Below are positions 7,814-16,898 of a DNA stretch of 41,177 bases, in pieces. The position numbers and the translations under genes are program-made. This stretch comes from an uncultured Clostridia bacterium (GTDB taxonomy: Bacteria; Bacillota; Clostridia; TANB77; CAG-508). Numbering within the stretch: the first letter of the stretch is position 1; each line of letters begins with the position of its first letter. The notes beneath the pieces are model-generated. The model did no database searches. It was not told the origin of the DNA and worked only from the letters and a program-made list of their open reading frames with translations. The stretch covers positions 1 to 41,177 of the forward strand of contig CAOKHH010000013.1 in the NCBI GenBank assembly GCA_948468225.1, in the 5' to 3' direction.

Positions 7814-7891
7814 TGCAGAATAGCTTAATTGGTAAAGCAGCCAGCACACATGGGCTGTAATATGTGGGTTCAAATCCTACTTCTGCAACCA
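7814..7891 (+). tRNA. tRNA-like element with a non-standard anticodon arm
   Basis: A 7-bp acceptor stem (TGCAGAA 7814-7820 with TTCTGCA 7881-7887), encoded ACCA, U8-A9, a 4-bp D stem with GGTA in its loop (7823-7838) and a T arm GTGGG/TTCAAAT/CCTAC (7864-7880) are all canonical. The central arm is not. The best stem CAGCC/GGCTG (its first C shared with the D stem) leaves a 10-base loop instead of seven. The alternative stem has a bulged G and a loop GCACACA without U33. No isotype can be assigned. It may be a decayed phage tRNA or a tRNA mimic. It lies between the late-region terminator and the methyltransferase gene. Confidence 0.6.
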
Positions 7892-7911
7892 AATGATAAA
7901 GGAATATGCCT

Positions 7912-8100
7912 ATGAATTTAAGTAGATGTATGTTAAGAGAATGTAAAAATTGTAGATATGAATCCAGTTGTTTTAAGGAGTATAGAAATGAATATTCAAA
8001 AAATAAGCATAGAAAAACTAAAGCCAGCAGAATACAATCCAAGAAAAGACCTAAAGCCAGAGGACGAGGAATATCAAAAAATCAAAAAAAGTCTAATTGA
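7912..8100 (+). CDS. Possible small Cys-rich protein overlapping the methyltransferase start
   Basis: ATG 7912 has AAAGGA nine bases upstream and encodes 62 residues, starting MNLSRCMLRECKNCRYESSC with cysteines arranged like a small zinc site. The remainder is very basic and overlaps the well-supported methyltransferase start at 7988 in another frame by 113 bp. The basic tail could therefore be a by-product of that gene. The cysteine pattern lies wholly upstream of the overlap, which is the only argument for a real gene. Confidence 0.35.
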   Translation: MNLSRCMLRECKNCRYESSCFKEYRNEYSKNKHRKTKASRIQSKKRPKARGRGISKNQKKSN

Positions 8101-9178
8101 ATTTGGATATGTAGCACCTGTTATAGTTAATGCAGATATGACTGTTATAGGTGGACACCAAAGACTAAAAGTATTGAAAGAATTAGGTTATACAGAAATA
8201 GAATGTAATATTGTTGATTTAGACAAGGATAAAGAAAAAGCCTTAAATATAGCATTAAATAAAATAACAGGTGAGTGGGACAATACTAAACTAGAAGAAT
8301 TACTTGCAGAACTAAAAGAAACAGAAATTGATATGGATGCAACAGGATTTAGTTTTGATGAAGTAGATAATATGCTGAAGGATATAACAGGTTCAAAAGA
8401 AGATGACTTTGATGTAGATCAAGCATTAGATGAAATAGAAGAACCAATAAGTAAAACAGGAGATGTTTGGGTATTAGGTAGACATAGATTAATGTGTGGA
8501 AATAGCACGCAAAAAGATGATGTTATGCGTCTTATGAATAATCAAGATGCAGATATGATTCTTACAGATCCACCATATAATGTTGACTATGTTGGAAAAA
8601 CATCAGAAGCATTAAAAATCGAAAATGACAATATGAATGAGACTGAATTTTATAACTTTTTGCTGGATGCTTTTAGGAATATGTTTGAAAGTATAAAGTA
8701 TGGTGGCTCTATATATGTATTTCACGCAGATACAGAAGGACTAAACTTTAGAAATGCTTTTAAAGCAGTAGGTTTTAAATTAGCACAATGTTTAGTATGG
8801 GTTAAGAATACTTTTGTAATGGGTAGACAAGATTATCAATGGAGACACGAACCAATTTTATATGGATGGAAAGAAGGTGCAGGACATTACTTTGTAGCTA
8901 ATAGAAAACAAAGTACAGTATTAGAATTTGACAAACCAAGTAGAAATGCAGAACATCCAACAATGAAGCCAATAGATTTATTAGTGTATTTGATTAAAAA
9001 CTCTAGCAAAGAAAATGACATAATATTAGATTTATTTGGTGGAAGTGGATCAACTTTAATTGCTGCAGAACAAATACAAAGAACCTGCTATATAATGGAA
9101 TTAGATCCTAAATATTGTGATGTAATAATTAAACGATGGGAAAACTTAACAGGACAAAAAGCAATATTAGAGAAATAA
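7988..9178 (+). CDS. ParB-domain DNA methyltransferase (N4/N6-type, 396 aa)
   Basis: ATG 7988 follows AAGGAG at 7974-7979. The N-terminal 90 residues form a ParB-like domain (LKPAEYNPRK, then VIGGHQRLKVLKELG). The rest is an amino-methyltransferase with the catalytic DPPY in MILTDPPYNVDY and the AdoMet-binding motif LDLFGGSGSTLIAAEQ near the C-terminus. Catalytic motif before AdoMet motif is the beta-class order of the DNA_methylase (N6-adenine/N4-cytosine) family. ParB plus methyltransferase fusions are common next to phage terminase genes. A role in marking phage DNA against host restriction or in packaging control is expected from that context. Target sequence unknown. Confidence 0.9.
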   Translation: MNIQKISIEKLKPAEYNPRKDLKPEDEEYQKIKKSLIEFGYVAPVIVNADMTVIGGHQRLKVLKELGYTEIECNIVDLDKDKEKALNIALNKITGEWDNTKLEELLAELKETEIDMDATGFSFDEVDNMLKDITGSKEDDFDVDQALDEIEEPISKTGDVWVLGRHRLMCGNSTQKDDVMRLMNNQDADMILTDPPYNVDYVGKTSEALKIENDNMNETEFYNFLLDAFRNMFESIKYGGSIYVFHADTEGLNFRNAFKAVGFKLAQCLVWVKNTFVMGRQDYQWRHEPILYGWKEGAGHYFVANRKQSTVLEFDKPSRNAEHPTMKPIDLLVYLIKNSSKENDIILDLFGGSGSTLIAAEQIQRTCYIMELDPKYCDVIIKRWENLTGQKAILEK

Positions 9179-9197
9179 TGGAGGTGGGTGATATGTA

Positions 9198-9854
9198 TTG
9201 AATGAATCTAATGTAGAAAATATAAAAAACGATTATTTACAAGGAATGAAATACAACGATATTATAAATAAATATAATATCACTCTACCTGAATTAAGAA
9301 GTATTATTCGTAGAAATAAACTAACTAGAAGCAGAAGTGAAATACAAAAAGGAAATACAAGTTCAATAGGAAACAAAGGTGGTTATGCACCTGAAGGAAA
9401 TAAAAATGCTGTTGTTACTGGAGAATATGAAAACATATTTGCTGGTTGCTTCTCTGAAGAAGAAAAAGAAATATTTAATAATAAAGAACTTAATGAAAAA
9501 GAAGAATTATTATTTGAATTACAAGTATTAAAAATAAGAGAAGGCAGAATGCTTAAAAGAATAGAAGAATTAAAACAACGAGGTAAAGACATGACGATAA
9601 ATTTTATTAGAAGTAAAAAAAGTAAATCAGAAACAGAAACTGTAACAGATGCAGAACCAACTTTAAATATGATACAAAGAATAGAAGATGGACTTACAAG
9701 AGTACAAGAGGCAAAAAGAAAAGTATTAGAAAGTCTGGCCAAGTTAAACATTACTGAAGATGACAGAACACTAAATGTAAATTTGGTAAGTAATAACTCT
9801 ATATTGGAAAGCATAAGCAGACAATTAGGTGGTGGTGACGATGGAACAAAATGA
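9198..9854 (+). CDS. terS: Terminase small subunit (218 aa)
   Basis: The likely start is TTG 9198 with GGAGGTGGGTG upstream; the nearby ATG at 9193 meets a stop after two codons. The N-terminal helix-turn-helix (MKYNDIINKYNITLPELRSIIRRN) is the DNA-recognition domain of PBSX-type small terminases. GNKGGYAPEGNKNAVVTGEY is a well-known family signature, and the remaining helical region would form the oligomer core. It recognises pac or cos sites and delivers DNA to the large subunit. The stop overlaps the terL start by 14 bp. Confidence 0.85.
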   Translation: MNESNVENIKNDYLQGMKYNDIINKYNITLPELRSIIRRNKLTRSRSEIQKGNTSSIGNKGGYAPEGNKNAVVTGEYENIFAGCFSEEEKEIFNNKELNEKEELLFELQVLKIREGRMLKRIEELKQRGKDMTINFIRSKKSKSETETVTDAEPTLNMIQRIEDGLTRVQEAKRKVLESLAKLNITEDDRTLNVNLVSNNSILESISRQLGGGDDGTK

Positions 9855-11271
9855 GGAATTTCCACTATCTGAAAAATATATTGATTTTTTCAAACACGAG
9901 TGTAGTACAGAGTTTTTGGAAGGAACAACATTTGCTGGTAAAACAACAGTTGCTGTTCCTAAATTTATGTTTAAAGTTGCTCAAAGTCCTAAAAAGTTAC
10001 ATATAATTGCAGGGTTAGACCTTGGAACAATTGAAAAAAATATAATAAATAAAGATAAAGGCTTAATTGAAATATTTGGAGAATATAGTCAAGGTGGCTG
10101 TATAGAATATAACGCAAATGGTAAAGGTGTACATTCATTACCACATATTTTATATCATACTCCAAATGGTGTAAAAGTAATATACATTGTTGGATATGAT
10201 AACAAAACAAGATGGAAAAAGGTACTTGGTGGTCAATATGGATGTATTCTTATAGATGAGTTTAATATTGCAGATATGGACTTTGTAAGAGAAATCTTTA
10301 TGCGTTGTGATTATAGAGTATGTACAATGAACCCTGACGATCCAAATAAAGAATGCTATAAACAATATGTTAATAAATCAAGGCCAACTAAAAAATATGA
10401 AAATGATGCTCCACTAGAATTGTTAAATATGCTGAATGAAGAACAAATGGATGATTGGACTTGGTGGTATTTTTCTTTTGATCACAATAAAAGTTTAACA
10501 CCAGAGAAAAAACAAAGTATTATAAATTCCGTTCCAGTAGGTACAAAACTATGGAAAAACAAAATAAAAGGATTACGAGGCAAGTCAACAGGACTTGTTT
10601 TTCTTAATTTTGATAGAAGAAAACATTGCATTACTAAAGAAGAAGCAAAGCAATATTTAAGAGCACCAGGAAACGAAAAAGTACAATTAACAACAAAGCC
10701 AATAGCAACAAGACAAACAGATGAGCATTTTATAATATTTACTGCAGCATTAGACACAGCATACAGTTCATTAAGCCCTGATACCATTGCAATGTCATTT
10801 GCAGGAATAACAAACAAAGGTAAATACATCCTATTAGATGAAAAGGTTTATAATAACGCAAACTTGGATCAGCCACTTGCACCAAGTGACACAGTAAAGA
10901 ACTTTGTTGACTTCCTAGAAAGAAACAGAAAAGAGTGGGGGCTAGCAAAAAATGTGTTTATAGATTCAGCAGACCAAGCAACAATAAAGGAATTTGCAAA
11001 ATATAAACGACAAACAGGATGTATATATGTGTTTAATTCAGCTTGGAAGGCTAAAATGCTAATAATAGACAGAATAAATACACAATTAGGATGGTTCAAA
11101 GATAATTGTTATTTTATAGTTGATACTTGCACAAATTATTGTGACGAACTAGATGTGTATAGTTGGAAAGAGGACAAAGACAATGAACCTGAAGATGGAA
11201 ACGATCATATGGTTAATAGTTGTCAGTATAGTTGGATTCCATATGTAAGTAAAATAGGAGTGAAAAAATAA
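9841..11271 (+). CDS. terL: Terminase large subunit (476 aa)
   Basis: I chose ATG 9841, with AGGTGGTGGTG upstream; the upstream GTG codons lie in that site. The ATPase domain has a Walker A-like EGTTFAGKTTVA near residue 30 and Walker B CILIDEFNIADMDF near 136-149. The RNase-H-like nuclease has acidic residues in FTAALDTAYSSLSPDT, in NVFIDSADQATIKEF and near the C-terminus (EPEDGNDHMVNSCQYS). This is the phage DNA-packaging motor and headful or cos nuclease. Its place between terS and portal confirms it. The stop overlaps the portal ATG by one base. Confidence 0.92.
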   Translation: MEQNEEFPLSEKYIDFFKHECSTEFLEGTTFAGKTTVAVPKFMFKVAQSPKKLHIIAGLDLGTIEKNIINKDKGLIEIFGEYSQGGCIEYNANGKGVHSLPHILYHTPNGVKVIYIVGYDNKTRWKKVLGGQYGCILIDEFNIADMDFVREIFMRCDYRVCTMNPDDPNKECYKQYVNKSRPTKKYENDAPLELLNMLNEEQMDDWTWWYFSFDHNKSLTPEKKQSIINSVPVGTKLWKNKIKGLRGKSTGLVFLNFDRRKHCITKEEAKQYLRAPGNEKVQLTTKPIATRQTDEHFIIFTAALDTAYSSLSPDTIAMSFAGITNKGKYILLDEKVYNNANLDQPLAPSDTVKNFVDFLERNRKEWGLAKNVFIDSADQATIKEFAKYKRQTGCIYVFNSAWKAKMLIIDRINTQLGWFKDNCYFIVDTCTNYCDELDVYSWKEDKDNEPEDGNDHMVNSCQYSWIPYVSKIGVKK

Positions 11272-12828
11272 TGAAATTTGGAGAAAGAGTGAAAAATATG
11301 ATTAAATCGTGGTTAGATATTAGACCAGCACAAGGTCAAACATTTATAATCAATGAGAATATGGATTTTCAAGCTAATTGCATAAAAAATAAAATATGGT
11401 ATAGAGGCGATAGTAGAGAATTATCTGAATTTTATGGCCAATTAATGTTTGCTGAAGATACTTTTTGGGGTGCAGCACAAACAGCAGATATTAGGATGAA
11501 AAAATCACATTCAGGATTACCAAAACTAATAATAAAAACTATTATAAATACAGTTATGACAGATTATGCAGGTGATGATGTAGAAAATGAATATTGGAAA
11601 GAAGTTAACAAAGAAAATGAATTTGATAGTAAAATGTTAAAGGCTTTGTTAGCAGATTTATTACATATAGGTGATGGTGCAATAAAAATAAATTATGATG
11701 CTGATATATCTGATAAAGCAATTCTTGAATGGGTAGATGGTTCAAAAATCGATTTTATTTATAAAAGAGGTAGATTAGTAGAACTAGTATTTAAATCTTT
11801 TTACGAGGAAGGAAATACAACATATTTATTAGAAGAACATTATGGATTTCGGATATATAACTTATAAGTTATTAAAAGATGGACAAGAAGTAAGTTTAAA
11901 TAAAGTACCTGCATTAGCAAAACTTAAAAATATAACTTTTGATAAGTCAATAATGTGGGCAGTACCAGTAATGTTAAGTGAATCAGTAAAATATAAAGGA
12001 AGAGGAGAGTCTATTTTTGAAGGAAAATATGACTCTTTTGATAGTTTAGATGAAATTATATCTCAATGGCTAGAAGCAGTTAGAGCAGGAAGGGCAATAA
12101 AATATATTCCTGAGAGTATGATTCCAAGAGATCCTGAAACAGGAGAATTTTTATTAAATAGTAATCCATTTGATAATAAGTATATTTCTCCTGAAGGAAA
12201 TATGTCAGAAAATGGACAAGATACTATTGAAATAAAACAAGCAGAAATACCAACAGAGAACTACTTACAATCATACATAACATTTTTAGATTTATGCTTG
12301 CAGGGAGTTATAAGTCCATCTACACTTGGAATTGATACAAAAAAATTAGATAATGCTGAAGCACAAAGAGAAAAGGAAAAAACTACTTTATATACTAGAG
12401 GTTTAATAATTGATACATTATCAGAGTTTATTCCAAAAGTTATCAATACAGTCTTAAAATCAAGAAACCAAATGGAAAACAAAGGTTTAACTGAAGATAT
12501 AGAAGTAAGTTTAAAATTTGGAGAATATAGCAACCCTTCATTTGAAGCACAAGTGGAAACAGTTAGTAAGGGAAAACAAGGGGGCATAATGTCAATAGAA
12601 GCCTGTGTAGAAGAATTATATGGAGATTCTAAAGATGAAGAGTGGAAATTAGAAGAAATCGCAAGATTAAAAGCAGAACAAGGGATTGTTGATATAGAAG
12701 AACCAGCAGTAAACTTTGATTTAGAAATGGAAGAAGATACAACAAAAGAGCAAAAACCAAAAAAAACAGAACAAAAAGTAGAAGGTCAAAAAGAAGAAAA
12801 GAAAGACCAGGAGAAAGTAAATGAATAA
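11271..12828 (+). CDS. Portal protein, interrupted by a +1 frameshift at CGGA
   Basis: Two overlapping frames (198 aa, then the remainder) together give a phage portal of about 518 aa. The first ends shortly after ...EEHYGF, the second continues GYITYKLLKDGQEV. The break is one extra C at 11850, so the frame meets CGG at 11850-11852 where GGA (Gly) is needed. Skipping the C restores HYGFGYITYK. The portal forms the dodecameric entry ring that receives DNA from terminase. The C-terminal 50 residues are charged and low-complexity. The same CGGN arrangement interrupts five host genes in this window, so I annotate one CDS instead of a pseudogene. Confidence 0.85.
11850..11853 (+). other. CGGN +1 frameshift site in the portal gene
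   Basis: The in-frame CGG codon follows TTT and precedes A; reading on as GGA TAT restores the portal frame. It is the only such site I found in the 31 kb of phage DNA. Confidence 0.8.
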
Positions 12829-14044
12829 TGAATATGATGTTTCAAAAGCATTTCAAAGAATAGAAGAAACTCTTATAAAATCAATGAAAAGAAATCTTAC
12901 AAGGCACTTAAACGAAGAAAAAGATCTCAATATGAATTGGAGTGCTTGGCAAACAGAACAATTAAAATCATTAGAACATTTTAAAAGAAGTAACAAACAA
13001 CTATTCAAAAATGACTTTTCTACAATAAATAATGATGTGGAAGCGTTGATAAAACAAAGTTTTGAAAATGGAAAGCTAGATCAAGAAAGAGTAATATTAG
13101 AAGCTATAAAAGAAGGTAACTTTAAGAGTAATGACAAGGAAATAAATAAGTTATGGCATATTTATAAAAACACTAAAAATAAAAGAATAAAGAAAAAACA
13201 GCTTACTAGAATATATGAAAAAACAGAACAAGCAGAATCAAACTTTTTTAAAATAAATGACAGAAAACTTAATGCACTAATAAATGAAACAAAAGAGAAT
13301 TTTCAAAAAGCAGAACTTTCAATATTAAGATATACTAATGATCAGTATAGACAAATAATATACGATGCTCAAGTGTATGCAAATACAGGTTCAGGAACAA
13401 TAAAACAAGCAGTTGATATGGCCACAAAAGATTTTCTTTCAAAAGGTATAAATAGTATAGAATATTCAAATGGTGCTATGGTAAATATAGCATCCTATGC
13501 AGAAATGGCCATTAGAACAGCAAATAAAAGGGCATATTTACAAGGTGAAGGAACAAAAAGGGTAGGATGGGGAGTACATACAGTTTTAGTTCCAAATCGT
13601 GGTGGAGGATGTCCTTATTGCATAAAGTTTCAAGGTAAAGTATTTATTGATGATGTTTGGAGTGGTGGAACAGAAGCAGAAAGTAAAGAAACAGGTTATC
13701 CTTTATTAAGTACAGCAATAAAAGCAAAATTATTTCATCCTAACTGCAAAGATACAATTGTTACTTACTTTCCAGGTATTAATACACAGCCAATTCCACC
13801 AACAAAAGAACAATTAGAAATGAAGAAACAAAAATATATTATAGAGCAAAAACAAAGATATAATGAAAGGCAAATAAGGAAATACAAAAGGTTAGAATTA
13901 GGAAGTACAGACGAAGAAAATATAGAAAAATATCATAAAAGAAGATTAAAATGGCAGCAGTATAATAAAGAATTTTGCGAAAAACACAATTTAAAAAGAC
14001 AATATGATAGAGAAGAAGTAAAAGTAAAAGTAAGCACTAAATAA
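12821..14044 (+). CDS. Phage minor capsid / head morphogenesis protein (407 aa)
   Basis: The protein starts inside the portal end (8 bp overlap). It is helical for its first 230 residues, then shows the signature of Phage_min_cap2: MAIRTANKRAYLQGEGTKR, GWGVHTVLVPNRGGGCPYCI, KGKVFIDD-type strand and LFHPNCKDTIVTYFPG. The Cys and His residues in CPYC and HPNC could bind metal. Members of this group are incorporated in few copies in the head and follow the portal gene in Firmicutes siphophages. The C-terminal 80 residues are strongly charged. Confidence 0.85.
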   Translation: MNNEYDVSKAFQRIEETLIKSMKRNLTRHLNEEKDLNMNWSAWQTEQLKSLEHFKRSNKQLFKNDFSTINNDVEALIKQSFENGKLDQERVILEAIKEGNFKSNDKEINKLWHIYKNTKNKRIKKKQLTRIYEKTEQAESNFFKINDRKLNALINETKENFQKAELSILRYTNDQYRQIIYDAQVYANTGSGTIKQAVDMATKDFLSKGINSIEYSNGAMVNIASYAEMAIRTANKRAYLQGEGTKRVGWGVHTVLVPNRGGGCPYCIKFQGKVFIDDVWSGGTEAESKETGYPLLSTAIKAKLFHPNCKDTIVTYFPGINTQPIPPTKEQLEMKKQKYIIEQKQRYNERQIRKYKRLELGSTDEENIEKYHKRRLKWQQYNKEFCEKHNLKRQYDREEVKVKVSTK

Positions 14045-14075
14045 TAGTACGTTAATATGAAAGGGGTGAGAATAT

Positions 14076-14369
14076 ATGAAATTAATGATTAGTCAGCCTA
14101 TGAAAGGAAAAACAAATGAACAAATACGAGAAGAAAGAGCAGAATTAGTAAAAAGACTACAAGAAGAAGGACACGAAGTAGTAGACACAGTATTTGAAAA
14201 TGCTCCAGCAGATGAAGATGTTGCAATTTATTGTTTATCTCAATCAATAAGATATATAGGAAAAGTAGATGCGTTATATTTTATGAAAGGTTGGGAAAAA
14301 GCAAGAGGTTGTAAGATAGAACATCAAGTTGCAGTTGAATATGGAAAACAAGTATTTTATGAAAATTAA
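14076..14369 (+). CDS. DUF4406-type nucleoside 2-deoxyribosyltransferase-like protein (97 aa)
   Basis: The N-terminal KLMISQPMKGKTNEQIREER and the later CLSQSIRYIGKVDALYFMKG, then GCKIEHQVAVEYGK, match DUF4406. This family has a fold related to nucleoside 2-deoxyribosyltransferases: the SQPM strand, the central D-A-hydrophobic segment, and a conserved E-H near the end. A nucleotide-related activity is plausible but unproven for the family. Its position between minor capsid and scaffold genes is a common moron-like spot in clostridial phages. AAAGGGGTGAG precedes ATG 14076. Confidence 0.75.
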   Translation: MKLMISQPMKGKTNEQIREERAELVKRLQEEGHEVVDTVFENAPADEDVAIYCLSQSIRYIGKVDALYFMKGWEKARGCKIEHQVAVEYGKQVFYEN

Positions 14370-14399
14370 TTAAAAAATAATATTAGGAGGTAAATTAAA

Positions 14400-14681
14400 A
14401 TGGCTAAAAAGAAAGAAGAAGTCAAAGAAGCAGAAAAATTAACAGAAGAGGTTACTACAGAAGAAACAACAGAAGAGGTAAAGGAAGTAAAAAAAGAAAC
14501 TAAAAAAACATTAGTTGCTAATACTTCTTTTAATGATAAATATACAGGAGAAAAATACACAGAAAAGACAGAATTTATTGTTGTAAATGAAGATATTACA
14601 ACAACAAAAGTAAAAGACAACCAATACAAAATATCAGCAAAAAGAGCAGAAGAAATAAAAGCAAAAGGATATATTGATTAG
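14400..14681 (+). CDS. Phage hypothetical protein with acidic repetitive N-terminus (93 aa)
   Basis: TAGGAGG at 14383-14389 precedes ATG 14400. Residues 1-40 are almost only K, E and T (for example EEVTTEETTEEVKEVKKETK). The C-terminal half is a small domain with FNDKYTGEKYTEKTEF and ISAKRAEEIKAKGYID, a pattern seen in short head-region proteins of Firmicutes phages. No enzymatic motif. A terminator follows directly. Confidence 0.65.
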   Translation: MAKKKEEVKEAEKLTEEVTTEETTEEVKEVKKETKKTLVANTSFNDKYTGEKYTEKTEFIVVNEDITTTKVKDNQYKISAKRAEEIKAKGYID

Positions 14682-14691
14682 TCTGATTATT

Positions 14692-14713
14692 AAGAGCCGT
14701 AAGGCTCTTTTTT
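14692..14713 (+). terminator. Rho-independent terminator inside the head operon
   Basis: AAGAGCC (14692-14698), GTAA loop and GGCTCTT (14703-14709) are followed by TTTT. It could lower or separate transcription of the packaging genes from the scaffold and capsid genes downstream. Confidence 0.8.
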
Positions 14714-14792
14714 AATGCTCCAAACACTGAAGAGGGTAAAAGCTTGTGTAATATAGTCATTTCAAGACTTAAAAAAGTAGGAGGTAGTGATT

Positions 14793-15431
14793 ATGGATGG
14801 AGATAATAACGCAAATAATAATGCAAATAACAATGTGAATCCAAATGCCCAAAGCACTACAGGGCAACAAAACAATAATGCAAATCAACCAAATAACAAT
14901 TCTAATGCGATTGATTATAACAAAATCCAAGAAATAATAGATGGTAGAAATGCAAAAACAGAAGATAGTGTTTTAAAAAGCTATTTTCAAAAGCAAGGCT
15001 TAAGTCAAGAGGAAATAGAAAGTGCAATAAATACTTTCAAAACTCAAAAGGCCAACCAAGCCAATGCACAAAACAAGGAACTTACTGATGCACAAGCATC
15101 TTTACAAAAATCACAATTAGAAAATCAAAGATTAAGAATAGAAAAGAAAGCGTACGATTTCGTTGATGAACTTAATGTTGATATTAAGACTATGCCATAT
15201 CTATTAAAAATGGCAGATCTAAACAATTGTGCAGATAAAGATGGAAATGTATTAGAAGATACTTTAAAAACTGCACTACAAAAAGTTATAGATGATGTAC
15301 CAGGATTAAAAAAACAAGTCCAAGGAATAGTAGGAATAACAGTAGGTGCAGATACAAATAACGGAACGAACTCTAATAATGGAGTATTTGATTTCGGATT
15401 TACAGGTGTAAGACCTAAAAAACAAAATTAA
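14793..15431 (+). CDS. Scaffolding protein (212 aa)
   Basis: I chose ATG 14793 because AGGAGG at 14780-14785 is eight bases upstream. The first 40 residues are asparagine-rich (repeated NANN units). The middle is a charged coiled coil (about 75-125), followed by a domain YDFVDELNVDIKTMPYLLKM and ...ALQKVIDDVPGLKKQ. This is the layout of scaffolding proteins that sit directly before the major capsid gene and template procapsid assembly. The C-terminal tail is again Asn/Gly-rich and ends in basic residues (VRPKKQN), as scaffold tails that bind capsid subunits often do. Confidence 0.8.
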   Translation: MDGDNNANNNANNNVNPNAQSTTGQQNNNANQPNNNSNAIDYNKIQEIIDGRNAKTEDSVLKSYFQKQGLSQEEIESAINTFKTQKANQANAQNKELTDAQASLQKSQLENQRLRIEKKAYDFVDELNVDIKTMPYLLKMADLNNCADKDGNVLEDTLKTALQKVIDDVPGLKKQVQGIVGITVGADTNNGTNSNNGVFDFGFTGVRPKKQN

Positions 15432-15461
15432 AAATAAAAAAAGAAAGGAAGGCGATTTATT

Positions 15462-16499
15462 ATGCCATTTGAAAAAACAGGATTAAATTATACTAAAGAA
15501 TATTCACAAGCATTAGCACAAGCATATCCATATACATTATTCTTTGGTGCTTTATGGAATGCAACAAAACCAGATGTTAAATTTTTAAGAAATGATACAG
15601 TAATTCTACCAAGTTTATCAGTAAAAGGTAGAAAAAACGGAGATAGAGATTCAATAGGAAGCTTTGGAAGAAACTTCAATAATGATGAAGAACCAAAGAA
15701 ATTGAAAACTCACAGAACTTGGGATACACTTATTCATCCAAGAGATATTGATGAAACAAATCACGTTGCAACAATACAAAATATCACTAAAGTTATGAAT
15801 GAGGAACAAAAATTTCCTGAAATGGATGCTGAAATGATTACAGCATTATATAAACTAAAAAATGAAATCGAAACTATAACAGAAGATGATGTTCTTACAT
15901 TAGCAAATGTATTAACAAAATTTGATGCTATGATGGACAAAATGGATGAAAAAAGAGTTCCTGCAGCAGGAAGATTACTATATGCAGATACTCCTACAAA
16001 AACTCTAATTGATACAGCAAAAGAAGCTGCTAGAAACTTGTCAGCACAAGACACAGCAGTTGCTAGATCATTAGACAGAATTGGAGAAGTTGAAGTAATT
16101 GGTGTTCCAAAATCTGCAATGAAATCTGCTTACAAATTTACTGATGATGGATTTGAAGTTGCTGTAGATGAATATGAAAAAACTGCTGATACAGATGTAG
16201 TAACAGGAAAGACTTATTATACAAAATCAGGAAATACATATACTGCAGTTACAAACCCAACAAAAGCAGATATTGCTACATATTATGAAAAAGTACAGGA
16301 AGGTGCAAAAGATGTAAAAATGATATTAATTCATACATCTGCAGTTATTCCAGTAATAGCATACGATTTTGCTCAATTAGGTGCTCCAAGTTCTTTATCA
16401 CAAGGAAAATGGACATACTTTGAAGAGTCATTTGAAGATGTATTCATCTACAACAAGAAACACGATGCTATTCAATTCTATATTGAAAGAACTGCCTAA
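15462..16499 (+). CDS. Major capsid protein with inserted TYY module (345 aa)
   Basis: It directly follows the scaffold gene behind AAGGAAGG. The order and features such as TLFFGALWNATKPDVKFL, LPSLSVKGRKNGDRDSIG and the C-terminal FEESFEDVFIYNKKHDAIQF are typical of HK97-fold major capsid proteins of Firmicutes siphophages. Between about residues 238 and 278 lies an extra segment (TADTDVVTGKTYYTKSGNTY, then AVTNPTKADIATYYEK). It is repeated in the tail fibre gene at 25.6 kb and looks like an inserted surface module. It forms the icosahedral shell. Confidence 0.85.
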   Translation: MPFEKTGLNYTKEYSQALAQAYPYTLFFGALWNATKPDVKFLRNDTVILPSLSVKGRKNGDRDSIGSFGRNFNNDEEPKKLKTHRTWDTLIHPRDIDETNHVATIQNITKVMNEEQKFPEMDAEMITALYKLKNEIETITEDDVLTLANVLTKFDAMMDKMDEKRVPAAGRLLYADTPTKTLIDTAKEAARNLSAQDTAVARSLDRIGEVEVIGVPKSAMKSAYKFTDDGFEVAVDEYEKTADTDVVTGKTYYTKSGNTYTAVTNPTKADIATYYEKVQEGAKDVKMILIHTSAVIPVIAYDFAQLGAPSSLSQGKWTYFEESFEDVFIYNKKHDAIQFYIERTA

Positions 16500-16513
16500 A
16501 TTGGAGGTAAGAT

Positions 16514-16897
16514 ATGAGTAATTATGTAGATATTACTTATTATCAAGATACCTATAAAGGAACGGTAATTCCTAAAGATAAAATTGAAGAAAAATTAAAA
16601 GAAGCAAGTATGCATATTGATACTTTAACTTATAATCGTATAGTTGGAAGAGGTTTTGAAAATCTAACAAAATTCCAACAAGACATTATAAAAGAGGTTG
16701 TATGCAAACTTGCTGATTTTGAATATGAAAATGAGGACTTGATAAAGTCTGTATTATCCAGTTATGCAATAAATGGTGTATCAATGAACTTTGGAACAAG
16801 TTGGAATATTCAAGTTCAAAATGGTGTTGCTATACCTAAAGATTACTATTGTTTATTGAGTCAAACAGGGTTAACTTGTAGAAATATGAGGTGTTGA
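16514..16897 (+). CDS. Head-tail connector protein, gp6/gp15-like (127 aa)
   Basis: GGAGGTAAG lies upstream of ATG 16514. The N-terminal VDITYYQDTYKG, then ...KLKEASMHIDTLTYNRI and FQQDIIKEVVCKLADFEYEN match the helical adaptor proteins that dock below the portal. In siphophages this gene is the first after the major capsid, as here. It is about the family's usual length. Confidence 0.8.
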   Translation: MSNYVDITYYQDTYKGTVIPKDKIEEKLKEASMHIDTLTYNRIVGRGFENLTKFQQDIIKEVVCKLADFEYENEDLIKSVLSSYAINGVSMNFGTSWNIQVQNGVAIPKDYYCLLSQTGLTCRNMRC

Positions 16898-16898
16898 T

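Noticed and set aside
7814..7891. The tRNA-like element as the quadruplet decoder of CGGN
   Set aside because: A CGGN reader would need NCCG in the anticodon loop. The loop here (around GCACACAT) has no CCG, so there is no support for the link.
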